NCBI GenBank assembly: GCA_035297265.1
Contig: DATGZH010000012.1
Coordinates: 1 to 31,726, forward strand
DNA length: 31,726 nucleotides
Source of the DNA: DATGZH01 sp035297265
Lineage (GTDB): Bacteria; Actinomycetota; Acidimicrobiia; Acidimicrobiales; RAAP-2
Direction of reading: 5' to 3'
The stretch's first letter is position 1. Every line of letters begins with the position of its first letter. A program made the position numbers and the translations under genes. The notes under the pieces were generated by a model, which did not search any database, was not told where the DNA came from, and was given only the letters and a program-made list of their open reading frames with translations. Of the stretch, positions 23,880 to 31,571 are shown piece after piece.

Positions 23880-24430
23880 AGGCCGTCGTCGTCTACGAGT
23901 CGATGTTCGGCAACACGAGGGTGATCGCCGAGTCCGTCGCCGAGGGTCTGCGGAGCAACCACGACGAGGTGGCGGTCGTGCCGGTGGGCGAGGCCGACCC
24001 CCGGCACCTGGGGGAGGCCGACCTCGTGGTGGTCGGCGGTCCGACCCACGCCTGGGGCATGTCGCGCCCGGCCACGCGGCGGGGCGCCCCGGACTACGTC
24101 CGGCGGTCGAAGGGCGTGCTCACGCTGGAGCCCGGTGCCGCCGGTCCCGGCGTCCGGGAGCTGCTCGCCTCCCTCGGGCAGGTCCGCACCAAGGCGGCCG
24201 CCTTCGACACCCGGGTCAACCGGTCGCCTCTCCTCACCGGCCGGGCCTCGAAGGGCATCGCCCGGGAGCTCCGTCGGCACGGCTTCCAGCTCGTGGCCCC
24301 TCCGGAGAGCTTCTTCGTCACCGGGAAGAGCGTGATGGTCCCGGGCGAGGCGGACCGGGCCCGGGCCTTCGGTGCCCGTCTGGCCGCCGTCGGGCTGCGC
24401 TCCGCCTCGACCCCGCCCGCACCCTCCTGA
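23876..24430 (+). CDS. flavodoxin family protein
   Basis: A 184-aa protein whose start, KAVVVYESMFGNTRVIAESV, is the FMN phosphate-binding loop of flavodoxins. VVGGPTHAWGMSRP near residue 60 is the second FMN contact. It resembles the flavodoxin/nitric oxide synthase domain group rather than short ferredoxin-like flavodoxins. TTG 23876 is the only start that keeps the conserved first strand; it overlaps the PEP synthase stop as TTGA. It could serve as electron carrier for the nearby pyruvate:ferredoxin oxidoreductase and hydrogenase, or be a quinone reductase; the former is inference from location. Confidence 0.88.
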   Translation: MKAVVVYESMFGNTRVIAESVAEGLRSNHDEVAVVPVGEADPRHLGEADLVVVGGPTHAWGMSRPATRRGAPDYVRRSKGVLTLEPGAAGPGVRELLASLGQVRTKAAAFDTRVNRSPLLTGRASKGIARELRRHGFQLVAPPESFFVTGKSVMVPGEADRARAFGARLAAVGLRSASTPPAPS

Positions 24431-24436
24431 CGGACG

Positions 24437-24455
24437 GCCGGGGTATCGCCCCGGC
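24437..24455. terminator. GC hairpin between convergent operons
   Basis: GCCGGGG and CCCCGGC make seven perfect pairs around TATCG, in the 37-base gap between the flavodoxin stop and the stop of the minus-strand GltD-like gene. The position fits a bidirectional terminator; no T-run follows. Confidence 0.5.
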
Positions 24456-24467
24456 GCTCGGATGCTC

Positions 24468-26093
24468 TCAGATCTCCTCGGGCACCATCTCGATGGCCCC
24501 GCAGGGGCACTCCTGCACGCAGATCCCGCAGCCCTTGCAGTAGTCGAGGTCGAAGCGATAGCGCTGGCCCGGTCCGAGCTTCAGCACCGCGTTGTCCGGG
24601 CAGACCCCGAAGCAGTTGTCACACTCGAAGCAATTGCCGCACGAGAGGCAGCGCCTCGCCTCGAACAGGGCGCTGTCCTCGTCCAGCCCCGCCACCACCT
24701 CGTCGAACGTGGACTGGCGGCGGGCCGCGTCGAGCTTCTGGCGCACCGTCTTCGGCGCGTCGGCGTAGTACCAGGGGTTCAGGTGCTCGGCGGTGGCCAG
24801 GGCGTGACGCTGGCGCTCTGGCCGCGCTTCGTTGCGCAACCAGGCGTCGATGTGCCTCGCCGCCTTCTTGCCGTGCCCGACCGCGTCGGTGACGGTCCGG
24901 GGCCCCTCGATCATGTCGCCACCACAGAAGACCCCGGGGTGCCCGCTCATCTCGTCGGGGCCCACCCGGACGACGCCGTCGACCACGACCACGTCAGGCA
25001 GGTTCCGGAGGAGCCCGAGGTCGGTGTCCTGGCCGAGGGCGAGCACGAGCGAGTCCGCCTCGAGCTCCTCGTACTCTCCGGTCGGCTGGGGGAAGCCCGA
25101 CTCGTCGAGGGTCATCTTCTCGAGCACGAGATGACCGGCGTCGGCCCGGGCGACCGTCGAGAGCCACTGCAGGCGGATGCCCTCCTCGCCCGCCTCGAGC
25201 ACCTCTTCGTCGTGGGCCGGCATGCGCTCGCGGGTCCGCCGGTAGACGACGACCGCCTCGGTGGCCCCGAGCCGGCGGGCGGTGCGGGCCGCGTCCATGG
25301 CGGTGTCCCCGCCGCCGTAGACGGCCACCCGGCGCCCGAGGAGCGGCCGTTCCCCCTCCTCGAGCCCGTGCAGCAGGCGCACCGCCTCGACGATGCGAGC
25401 CGAGTCACCGGCGGGGATGGCCGCGACCCGGCCCACCTGGGCCCCGACGGCGAGGAACGCCGCGTCGTAACCCTCGGCCGCCATGGTGCCGGCCACGTCG
25501 TCCACCCGCTCCCCGAGCCGGAGCTCGATCCCGAGGGCCAGGATGCGGTCGATCTCGGCGTCGACGACGTCGCGCGGCAGCCGGTAGGCGGGGATCCCGT
25601 AGCGGAGCATGCCGCCGGGCCGCTCCGCCGCCTCCAGCACGGTCACCGCGTGGCCGAGCCGGGCCAGGTGGTAGGCGGCCGAGAGACCGCCTGGGCCCGA
25701 GCCCACCACGAGCACCCGCTTGCCCGACGGCGCGGCGGGCCGGTCGAAGGCCCAGCCCTGCTCGAGTGCCTGGTCACCGAGGAAGCGCTCGACCGCGTTG
25801 ATGCCCACCGCCTCGTCGAGCGTGGCCCGGTTGCACACGGTCTCGCACGGATGGAAGCAGACCCGCCCCATCACCGCCGGGAGCGGATTGTCCTCCACGA
25901 GCTGGCGCCAGGCCGCCTCGTAGCCCCCGTCCTCGGCCCGGTAGAGCCAGGCCTGGATGTTCTCGCCCGCCGGGCAGGCGTCGTTGCACGGCGGGAGGCG
26001 GTCGACATAGACGGGGCGCTCGACTCGCCAGGAACCCGTCTTGTTGGCGAGGCTCGAGCCCACGTCGAGCGTGATGGCGAAGGGCTTGTCCAT
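24468..26093 (-). CDS. FAD/NAD(P)-dependent GltD-like oxidoreductase with C-terminal 2x[4Fe-4S] ferredoxin domain
   Basis: A 541-aa flavoprotein. Residues 30-115 hold the Cys-rich N-terminal domain of the GltD/DPYD family (CNDACPAG, CFHPCETVC). The FAD Rossmann motif is VVGSGPGGLSAAY near 130, the NAD(P) motif YGGGDTAMDAA near 259, and GVFCGGDMIEGPRTVTDAVGHG closes the FAD site. The C-terminus adds two cluster motifs: CLSCGNCFECDNCFGVCP from about 482 and CKGCGICVQECPCGAI from about 519. The latter replaces the small delta (ferredoxin) subunit of pyruvate:ferredoxin oxidoreductases. It begins at ATG 26093, sharing one base with the beta-subunit stop. It most likely passes electrons from the oxidoreductase to NAD(P). 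Confidence 0.93.
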   Translation of the reverse strand: MDKPFAITLDVGSSLANKTGSWRVERPVYVDRLPPCNDACPAGENIQAWLYRAEDGGYEAAWRQLVEDNPLPAVMGRVCFHPCETVCNRATLDEAVGINAVERFLGDQALEQGWAFDRPAAPSGKRVLVVGSGPGGLSAAYHLARLGHAVTVLEAAERPGGMLRYGIPAYRLPRDVVDAEIDRILALGIELRLGERVDDVAGTMAAEGYDAAFLAVGAQVGRVAAIPAGDSARIVEAVRLLHGLEEGERPLLGRRVAVYGGGDTAMDAARTARRLGATEAVVVYRRTRERMPAHDEEVLEAGEEGIRLQWLSTVARADAGHLVLEKMTLDESGFPQPTGEYEELEADSLVLALGQDTDLGLLRNLPDVVVVDGVVRVGPDEMSGHPGVFCGGDMIEGPRTVTDAVGHGKKAARHIDAWLRNEARPERQRHALATAEHLNPWYYADAPKTVRQKLDAARRQSTFDEVVAGLDEDSALFEARRCLSCGNCFECDNCFGVCPDNAVLKLGPGQRYRFDLDYCKGCGICVQECPCGAIEMVPEEI

Positions 26094-27097
26094 CACTCGT
26101 CCTCGAGGAGCCCGAAACGCGCGATGTTGCGGTCGGCCAGCGCCTGGAGCCGGGCCACCACGTCGGGGCGGGCGATCCCACCGCCCTCGTCGAACAGGTG
26201 GCCGAAGCGGCTCTGGGGGCGCAGGTAGTCCTCGACCGGCACCCGGTGGCGGATCGGCGAGACGCCCACGACCTCCCCTCGCTCCGCCTCGAAGACCGGG
26301 AAGAGACCGCTCTCGGCGGCCAGTCGAGCCAGTCGCACGGTGTCCCGGGACGCCGCGCCCCACCCCAGTGGGCACGGGACGAGCAGGTGGAGGTAGCGGG
26401 CCCCGTGACAGCCCATCGCCCGCTCCACCTTGCGCTCCAGGTCGTGGAGATCGGCCACGGTCGCCGTGGCGACATAGGGGATCTCGTGGGCCATGGCGAG
26501 GAGGGGCAGGTTCTTGCCCTGGCCGAAGGCGTTGCCGGGTTCGTCGCCGACGGACTCGGTCGTGGCGGTGCGGGCGGCCGGCGGCGTCGCCCCGGAGCGT
26601 TGCACGCCGGTGTTCATGTAGGCCTCGTTGTCGTAGCAGATGAAGAGGACGTCGTCGTTGCGTTCGAACATCCCCGAGAGACAGCCGAACCCGATGTCGA
26701 CGGTGCCCCCGTCACCGGCCTGTCCGACGACCCGGACGTCGCTGCGGCCCTTCACCCGGAGCGCCGCTGCCACGCCGGTGGCCACGGCCGGTGCGTTGCC
26801 GAACAAGGAGTGCAGCCAGGCGATCTGCCAGCTGGTCTCGGGATAGGGGGTCGAGAACACCTCGAGACAGCCGGTGGCGTTGACGGCCACCAGCCGCCCG
26901 CCGGCGGCCCGCATCGCGGCGTCCAGGGCGTAGCGGGCCCCGAGGGCCTCGCCACACCCCTGACAGGCCCGGTGGCCCGAGGTCAGCGAGTTCGTCCGCT
27001 CACGGTCGGACTGCACGGTACGCGCCGTCGGGTCGACGAGGCGGTTGCCGACCGCGAAGCTGCCCACTTGGTAGAACTTGACGGGCTGGCCGGCCAC
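26093..27097 (-). CDS. porB: pyruvate:ferredoxin oxidoreductase beta subunit (TPP-binding)
   Basis: A 334-aa subunit that binds thiamine diphosphate. CQGCGEALGARYAL near residue 44 gives cluster-ligand cysteines, ATGCLEVFSTPYPETSW follows, and GDGGTVDIGFGCLSG with YDNEAYMNTGVQRSG is the TPP/Mg signature of PorB. PCPLGW near residue 260 is also typical. GTG 27097 is preferred with GAGGAGG six bases before; it lies 10 bases downstream of the alpha stop. The similarity pattern is of pyruvate (not 2-oxoglutarate) oxidoreductases, but a related 2-oxoacid cannot be ruled out. The enzyme turns pyruvate and CoA into acetyl-CoA, CO2 and reduced ferredoxin. Confidence 0.94.
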   Translation of the reverse strand: MAGQPVKFYQVGSFAVGNRLVDPTARTVQSDRERTNSLTSGHRACQGCGEALGARYALDAAMRAAGGRLVAVNATGCLEVFSTPYPETSWQIAWLHSLFGNAPAVATGVAAALRVKGRSDVRVVGQAGDGGTVDIGFGCLSGMFERNDDVLFICYDNEAYMNTGVQRSGATPPAARTATTESVGDEPGNAFGQGKNLPLLAMAHEIPYVATATVADLHDLERKVERAMGCHGARYLHLLVPCPLGWGAASRDTVRLARLAAESGLFPVFEAERGEVVGVSPIRHRVPVEDYLRPQSRFGHLFDEGGGIARPDVVARLQALADRNIARFGLLEDE

Positions 27098-27107
27098 GTC
27101 GGCCTCC

Positions 27108-28361
27108 TCACCCGATCCTCGAGGCGACGGCCCCGAGGTCCCGCAGGAGGTTCTCCGCCGTCGGACCCGAGCGCCGCTCGGACGCCATACGGGCGAGCTC
27201 CCGCTCCACCAGGTCCCGGTCGAGATCGAGGAAGGTGAGGGGCTCCAGTCGACCGTCGGCCGCCGTCGTGAGCAGCGTGCGCAGCGAGGCCGAGGTGATC
27301 GGGCGGCCGCCGAGGCCGGCCACCACCGTGGCCACGGCGACGGGCAGCCCGTTGAGGGCGATGGCGACGTCGGTCGACAACACGCCGCCGAGGCCGGCGC
27401 TGAAGGCCTTCTCCACGACGACCACCCGCTTCGCACCGGCGAGGGCCGCCCGCACGGCGACCGAGGGGAACGGGCGGAAGGACGTGACGCCCACGATGCC
27501 GATGCGGTTCCCACCGTCGCGAAGCTCGTCCACCACGTCCTTCAGGGTCCCGAGCACCGATCCGAGGGCCACCACGACGGTGTGGGCGTCCTCGGTGCGG
27601 TAGCGGTGGAGGAGGCCGCCCGAGTCCCGGCCGAAGGCCTCGGCGAACTCGCTGGCGATCTCGGGGATGCGGGCGAGGGCCTGCTGCTGGCGCACATAGC
27701 CGAGGTAGCGGACCTCGGTGAACGCCTCCGGCCCGACCATCGCCCCGATCGACACCGGGTCGTCGGGGTCGAGCAGCTGGCGGGGCTCGTAGGGCGGCAG
27801 GAACGCGTCGACCGCTGCCTGGTCGGGCAGGTCGACCCGTTCCACCGCGTGGGTGAGGATGAACCCGTCCATGCAGACCATGGTCGGGACGGACAGCTCC
27901 TCGGCCAGGCGGAAGGCCTGGAGGTGCAGATCGGCGGCCTCCTGGTTGGTCTCGGCGAAGAGCTGCACCCAGCCGGCGTCGCGCACCGCCATGGCGTCGC
28001 TGTGGTCGTTCCAGATGTTGATGGGTGCGCCGATGGCCCGATTGGCCAGCGTCATCACGATCGGCAGCCCGAGACCGGCGGCGTTGTAGACGGCTTCGAT
28101 CATGAAGAGGAGCCCTTGGCTGGATGTCGCCGTGTAGGAGCGGGCGCCGGTGGCCGAGGCGCCGATGGCCACCGACATCGCCGCGAACTCCGACTCGACG
28201 TTGATGAACTCGCAGGGAGCGAGCTCACCGGACTTCACGAGCCGGCCGACCGCCTCGATGATGTGGGTCTGGGGCGAGATCGGGTAGGCGCAGACCACCT
28301 CGGGCCGGCAACGGGCCACGGCCTCCGCCACGGCCTGGGAGCCCTCAAGCTGGCGCAGCAC
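27108..28361 (-). CDS. porA: pyruvate:ferredoxin oxidoreductase alpha subunit
   Basis: A 417-aa subunit with the PorA signatures YPISPQTHIIEAV near residue 26, VESEFAAMSVAIGASATGAR near 55, YTATSSQGLLFMIEA and APINIWNDHSDAMAVRDAGW. The DHSDAM and TATSSQG motifs are characteristic of archaeal-type pyruvate oxidoreductase, where this subunit houses the pyrimidine part of TPP together with beta. The start is GTG 28361, overlapping the gamma gene by 17 bases. The protein is complete at the usual 400 aa or so. It is transcribed with gamma before it and beta after it. Confidence 0.94.
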   Translation of the reverse strand: MLRQLEGSQAVAEAVARCRPEVVCAYPISPQTHIIEAVGRLVKSGELAPCEFINVESEFAAMSVAIGASATGARSYTATSSQGLLFMIEAVYNAAGLGLPIVMTLANRAIGAPINIWNDHSDAMAVRDAGWVQLFAETNQEAADLHLQAFRLAEELSVPTMVCMDGFILTHAVERVDLPDQAAVDAFLPPYEPRQLLDPDDPVSIGAMVGPEAFTEVRYLGYVRQQQALARIPEIASEFAEAFGRDSGGLLHRYRTEDAHTVVVALGSVLGTLKDVVDELRDGGNRIGIVGVTSFRPFPSVAVRAALAGAKRVVVVEKAFSAGLGGVLSTDVAIALNGLPVAVATVVAGLGGRPITSASLRTLLTTAADGRLEPLTFLDLDRDLVERELARMASERRSGPTAENLLRDLGAVASRIG

Positions 28362-28941
28362 GGCGCAGCTCCTCGCGCTCCTGTCCGACGAAGGCGAAGG
28401 CTTCTTCGGCCGCGGCGACGTTGCCGTCGGCCACGGCCCCGCTGAAGCGCTCCCGCAGCGCGGCGACCACCGCCGGCAGGCTGACCCGGCCGGTCATGGC
28501 GGCGTAGCCGCCGAGGAGGACGGACCCGGGCACCGACCGGCCGACGTGGCGCAGGGCCATCTCGGTGGCCGGCACGGTGAGCAGCCGTTCGTGGCGGAGC
28601 CCGCTCACGAACTCGCCGATGCCGAGCTCGTCGAAGCTCTTGACGGTGTTGAGGAGGACGTAGGCGTCCGGACGGAGGCCGGCGAAGAGGTCCACCTGGT
28701 GGAGGAGCGTCGGGTCGAGGACGATCAGCACGTCAGGCTCCATGACCGGCTCCCGGGTGCGGATGGGCACGTCGGCGATCCGGCAGAAGGAGGCCACTGG
28801 GGCACCCGTGCGTTCGGAGCCGAAGCTCGGAAAGGCCTGGGCGTACGCGCCGTCCTCGAAGGCCGCCACGGCGAGCAGCTCGGCCGCCGTGACGACGCCC
28901 TGACCACCCCGTCCGTGGAACCGGACCTCGGTCACTGTCAC
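28345..28941 (-). CDS. porG: pyruvate:ferredoxin oxidoreductase gamma subunit
   Basis: A 198-aa subunit beginning with TEVRFHGRGGQGVVTAAELL, the standard gamma-domain motif of 2-oxoacid:ferredoxin oxidoreductases, followed by PSFGSERTGAPV and VLIVLDPTLL. This domain binds CoA-side structure and bridges subunits in the family. Length is normal (about 190). GTG 28941 has GGAGG five to six bases upstream. It is the first gene of the leftward operon gamma-alpha-beta-GltD-like; its promoter lies in the gap shared with the hydrogenase operon, where two DosR-like boxes are found. Confidence 0.93.
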   Translation of the reverse strand: MTVTEVRFHGRGGQGVVTAAELLAVAAFEDGAYAQAFPSFGSERTGAPVASFCRIADVPIRTREPVMEPDVLIVLDPTLLHQVDLFAGLRPDAYVLLNTVKSFDELGIGEFVSGLRHERLLTVPATEMALRHVGRSVPGSVLLGGYAAMTGRVSLPAVVAALRERFSGAVADGNVAAAEEAFAFVGQEREELRRAAPA

Positions 28942-29011
28942 GTCGCCTCCTCGGGTACCGGCCGAACGGTGGCCCTGTTGGCAGCCTGGTGCAGCGCCGT
29001 GGTCCCGGGTA

Positions 29012-29025
29012 GGGCCGAACGTCCC
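29012..29025. promoter_or_regulatory. DosR-like box, copy near the por operon
   Basis: GGGCCGAACGTCCC keeps GGG, C5, central AA, G10, T11 and CCC of the DosR core. Its centre is 77.5 bp upstream of GTG 28941 on the minus strand, and 29 bp from the second copy. If it activates leftward transcription at the usual distance, a leader of about 34 bases with the GGAGG site would result. Confidence 0.6.
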
Positions 29026-29040
29026 CGCGGCGGCCAGCCA

Positions 29041-29054
29041 GGGACCTTGGACCC
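29041..29054. promoter_or_regulatory. DosR-like box, copy near the hydrogenase operon
   Basis: GGGACCTTGGACCC matches GGGAC, the central WW, G10 and CCC. The centre is 43.5 bp before GTG 29091, the same distance as in the box at 18102-18115. TAACCT at 29079-29084 is a fair -10 box six bases before the GTG, so the message may be leaderless. Confidence 0.65.
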
Positions 29055-29090
29055 TCCCTCGTCGGGGAACGCCCGCCGTAACCTGGGAAC

Positions 29091-30227
29091 GTGCAGATCG
29101 GCGACGCCGTCGTGATCGGCCGCGACGGGCTCGACCAGCTGCTGGGAGCCCTTCAGGCCCGGGGTATGCGCACCATCGGCCCGGTGGTCCGCGACGGGGC
29201 GATCGTGCCCGGGGAGATCGAGCGGGCCGACGACCTGCCCGTCGGCTGGCACGACGAACAGGCCCCCGGCCGCTACCGGTTGGCCCACCAGGAGGACCCG
29301 GAGCTGTTCGGCTGGGCGGTCGGCCCGGGATCCTGGAAGGCCGAGTTCTTCCCGGCGAGCGAGACGGTGTTCCGCGCCCGAGTGGAGGGGGTCGGCCTCT
29401 CGGTCGAGGAGCCGGCGCTCCCCGCCGCCCCCACCGCGGTCGTCGGGGCCCGACCGTGCGAGCTCGCGGCGCTCGACGTGCTCGACCGGGTGTTGGGGGG
29501 CGGCGCCGTCCCCGACCCCCGGTACCTTGAGCGCCGCCGGGCCAGCTTCGTCGTGGCCACCGACTGCGGGAGGCCCTCGGCGAGCTGCTTCTGCTCGTCG
29601 ATGGGGACCGGCCCCGAGGCCCGGGAAGGCTTCGACCTCGCGCTCAGCGAGGTCCTCGACGGGAAGCGACACCGCTTCGTCGTCCGGGTCGGCTCGGCCG
29701 CGGGCGCGGCCGTCCTCGAGGAGCTGCCGACGACGCCCCTTGACGACGACACCTCCGAGGCGCGCCGAGAGGTCCTCGAGGGAGCGGCGAGGGCGATGCG
29801 CCGGTCCCTCGAGACCGAGGGGCTGCCCGAGCTCCTGGCCCGCACCCTCGAGCATCCGCGATGGGCCGATGTGGCCGATCGCTGCCTCGCCTGCGGCAAT
29901 TGCACGCTCGTCTGCCCCACCTGCTTCTGCAGCGACGTCGACGACGTGAGTGAGCTCGACGGGACGGTCGAGCGCCGACGGCGATGGGCGTCGTGCTTCG
30001 ACCTGGCGCACAGCGAGCTGCACTCCGGGCCGGTGCGGGCCTCGACGTCGTCCCGCTACCGCCAATGGCTGACCCACAAGCTCGGCACCTGGTGGGACCA
30101 GTTCGGCACCTCCGGCTGCGTGGGCTGCGGCCGCTGCATCACCTGGTGCCCGGTCGGCATCGACCTCACCGAGGAGGTGGCGGCGCTGTCGACCGACCAC
30201 GAACCGGTCGGAGCAGCCGGGCCGTGA
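29091..30227 (+). CDS. hyhB: [NiFe]-hydrogenase iron-sulfur (beta) subunit, group 3b type
   Basis: A 378-aa Fe-S protein. Two [4Fe-4S] motifs lie near the C-terminus: CLACGNCTLVCPTCFC from residue 265 and CVGCGRCITWCPVGID from 343. Upstream, VGARPCELAALDVLDRVLGG and ATDCGRPSASCFCSSMGTG are shared by the beta subunits of sulfhydrogenases and formate dehydrogenase-like FrhB relatives. In group 3b enzymes this subunit relays electrons between the small subunit and the flavin subunit. The start GTG 29091 has no strong ribosome binding site and may be leaderless. Its stop overlaps the next start as GTGA. The subunit order of the operon agrees with NAD(P)-linked cytoplasmic hydrogenase. Confidence 0.92.
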   Translation: MQIGDAVVIGRDGLDQLLGALQARGMRTIGPVVRDGAIVPGEIERADDLPVGWHDEQAPGRYRLAHQEDPELFGWAVGPGSWKAEFFPASETVFRARVEGVGLSVEEPALPAAPTAVVGARPCELAALDVLDRVLGGGAVPDPRYLERRRASFVVATDCGRPSASCFCSSMGTGPEAREGFDLALSEVLDGKRHRFVVRVGSAAGAAVLEELPTTPLDDDTSEARREVLEGAARAMRRSLETEGLPELLARTLEHPRWADVADRCLACGNCTLVCPTCFCSDVDDVSELDGTVERRRRWASCFDLAHSELHSGPVRASTSSRYRQWLTHKLGTWWDQFGTSGCVGCGRCITWCPVGIDLTEEVAALSTDHEPVGAAGP

Positions 30228-30697
30228 GGCAGACGACCCTGCCCGAGCTGGTGGCCCGGCACCCCCTCCTCTCCGGGCTGCCCGGCGACGCCGTCGAGCA
30301 CGTCGCCGGCTGCGCCCGCAACATGTCGTTCCCCGCCGGCCGGCTGCTGCAGCGCGAAGGGGACCCGGCGGACACGCTCTATCTCCTGCGACGTGGTCGG
30401 GTGCGCATCGAGGTGCACGCGCCCGGGCGGCCCCCGGCCGTGATCGAGACCGTCGGCCCCGGCCACATCGTCGGATGGAGCTGGCTCTTCCCGCCCTTCC
30501 AGTGGCGCTTCGACGCCCGGGCCGTCGACGGGGTCGGGGCCATCGCCATCGACGGCGCCTGCCTGCGGGCCAAGGCCCAGGAGCAACCGGCCTTCGGCTA
30601 CGCCCTCCTGCAGCGGGTGGCGGCGCTCCTGTTCGACCGACTCGTGGCTTCACGGGTCCGGCTGCTCGACCTCTACGCCACCGACGGCCGTGCCTGA
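30224..30697 (+). CDS. cyclic-nucleotide-binding-domain protein without DNA-binding domain
   Basis: A 157-aa protein consisting of a single CRP/FNR-type cNMP-binding barrel. FPAGRLLQREGDPADTLYLLRRGRVRI is the family core and GPGHIVGWSWLFPPFQW the following region, but the helix-turn-helix domain that CRP proteins carry after about residue 140 is absent, and the protein ends at YATDGRA. It is embedded between hydrogenase subunit genes with four- and eight-base overlaps, so it is likely made in step with them. The phosphate-binding RxS signature of cAMP-binding barrels is not evident (VDARAV region), so the ligand may differ. Likely role: an allosteric or assembly component of the hydrogenase, as inferred from position. 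Confidence 0.88.
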   Translation: MRQTTLPELVARHPLLSGLPGDAVEHVAGCARNMSFPAGRLLQREGDPADTLYLLRRGRVRIEVHAPGRPPAVIETVGPGHIVGWSWLFPPFQWRFDARAVDGVGAIAIDGACLRAKAQEQPAFGYALLQRVAALLFDRLVASRVRLLDLYATDGRA

Positions 30698-31571
30698 GCA
30701 TTCTCGCCCGGCGCACCCCCTCGTGCCCTCCCCCTACCGCGTCGTGGGACGCCGAGCCGAAACCGCCGACGTCGTCACGCTCGCCCTGGAGCCACTGGCC
30801 GAGCCGCGGCCGCCCTTCCGCCACGGGCAGTTCCACATGTTGACGGCTTTCGGCGTCGGCGAGGTCGCCATCTCCGTGAGCAGCCCGCCCACCGACGGCG
30901 GGCCGATCGAGCACACCGTGCGCGACGTCGGCCCGGTGACCCACGCCCTCTGCTCGTCCGAGTCGGGTACGGTCCTCGGCGTCCGGGGCCCCTTCGGCAC
31001 CGACTGGGGCCTCGAGGACCTCCACGAGGGCTCGGACGTCGGCGCGCTGCGCCTCGGCCTCGAGCATCCCGCCGAGGCCGACGTGGTCGTCGTGGCCGGC
31101 GGGATCGGCCTGGCGCCGCTGCGGGGGGCGCTCTGCGACCTCGCCCGTCGCCCCGGGGGCCGGCTGTTCGTCGCCGTGGGAGCCCGGTCACCCGACCAGG
31201 TCATCTACGGCCCGGACCTCGAGGCCTGGGCGCGGGCCGGTGCCAGCGTCGACGTCACGGTCGACGTGCCCTCGGCCGACTGGGACGGACCGGTCGGGCT
31301 CGTGACGATGCTGCTCACCGGGGCGACCTTCGACGCCGGGCGCACGGTGGCGCTCGTCTGCGGCCCCGAGGTGATGATGCGGTTCGCGGCCGGCACCCTC
31401 ATCGACCGTGGGGTCGACCCCCGTCGTATCCGCGTCTCCCTGGAGCGGAACATGCAGTGCGGGGTGGCGCAGTGCGGGCACTGTCAGCTCGGGCCGCTGC
31501 TCCTCTGCCGGGACGGGCCGGTGGTGCCCTACGCGGCGGCTTCACAGCTGCTGCAGGAGCGGGAACGGTGA
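30690..31571 (+). CDS. hyhG: [NiFe]-hydrogenase FAD/NAD(P)-binding (gamma) subunit, group 3b type
   Basis: A 293-aa ferredoxin-reductase-like protein. The N-terminal barrel binds FAD (FRHGQFHMLTAFGVGEVAISVS near residue 43), VVVVAGGIGLAPLRGAL near 133 is the NAD(P) ribose region, and VCGPEVMMRF follows. The C-terminal CGVAQCGHCQLGPLLLCRDG binds a [2Fe-2S] cluster, as in dihydroorotate dehydrogenase electron-transfer subunits. It exchanges hydride with NAD(P)H. Start GTG 30690 overlaps the preceding stop by eight bases; its own stop overlaps the next start as GTGA. All of this fits the sulfhydrogenase-like gamma subunit. Confidence 0.93.
   Translation: MPEHSRPAHPLVPSPYRVVGRRAETADVVTLALEPLAEPRPPFRHGQFHMLTAFGVGEVAISVSSPPTDGGPIEHTVRDVGPVTHALCSSESGTVLGVRGPFGTDWGLEDLHEGSDVGALRLGLEHPAEADVVVVAGGIGLAPLRGALCDLARRPGGRLFVAVGARSPDQVIYGPDLEAWARAGASVDVTVDVPSADWDGPVGLVTMLLTGATFDAGRTVALVCGPEVMMRFAAGTLIDRGVDPRRIRVSLERNMQCGVAQCGHCQLGPLLLCRDGPVVPYAAASQLLQERER

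Noticed and set aside
24372..26228. 618-codon plus-strand frame
   Set aside because: Antisense shadow of the GltD-like gene, with Arg/His/Gly-rich composition and no motif.
28938..31067. 709-codon minus-strand frame
   Set aside because: Antisense shadow of the hydrogenase operon; the plus-strand genes have cluster motifs and start/stop overlaps.
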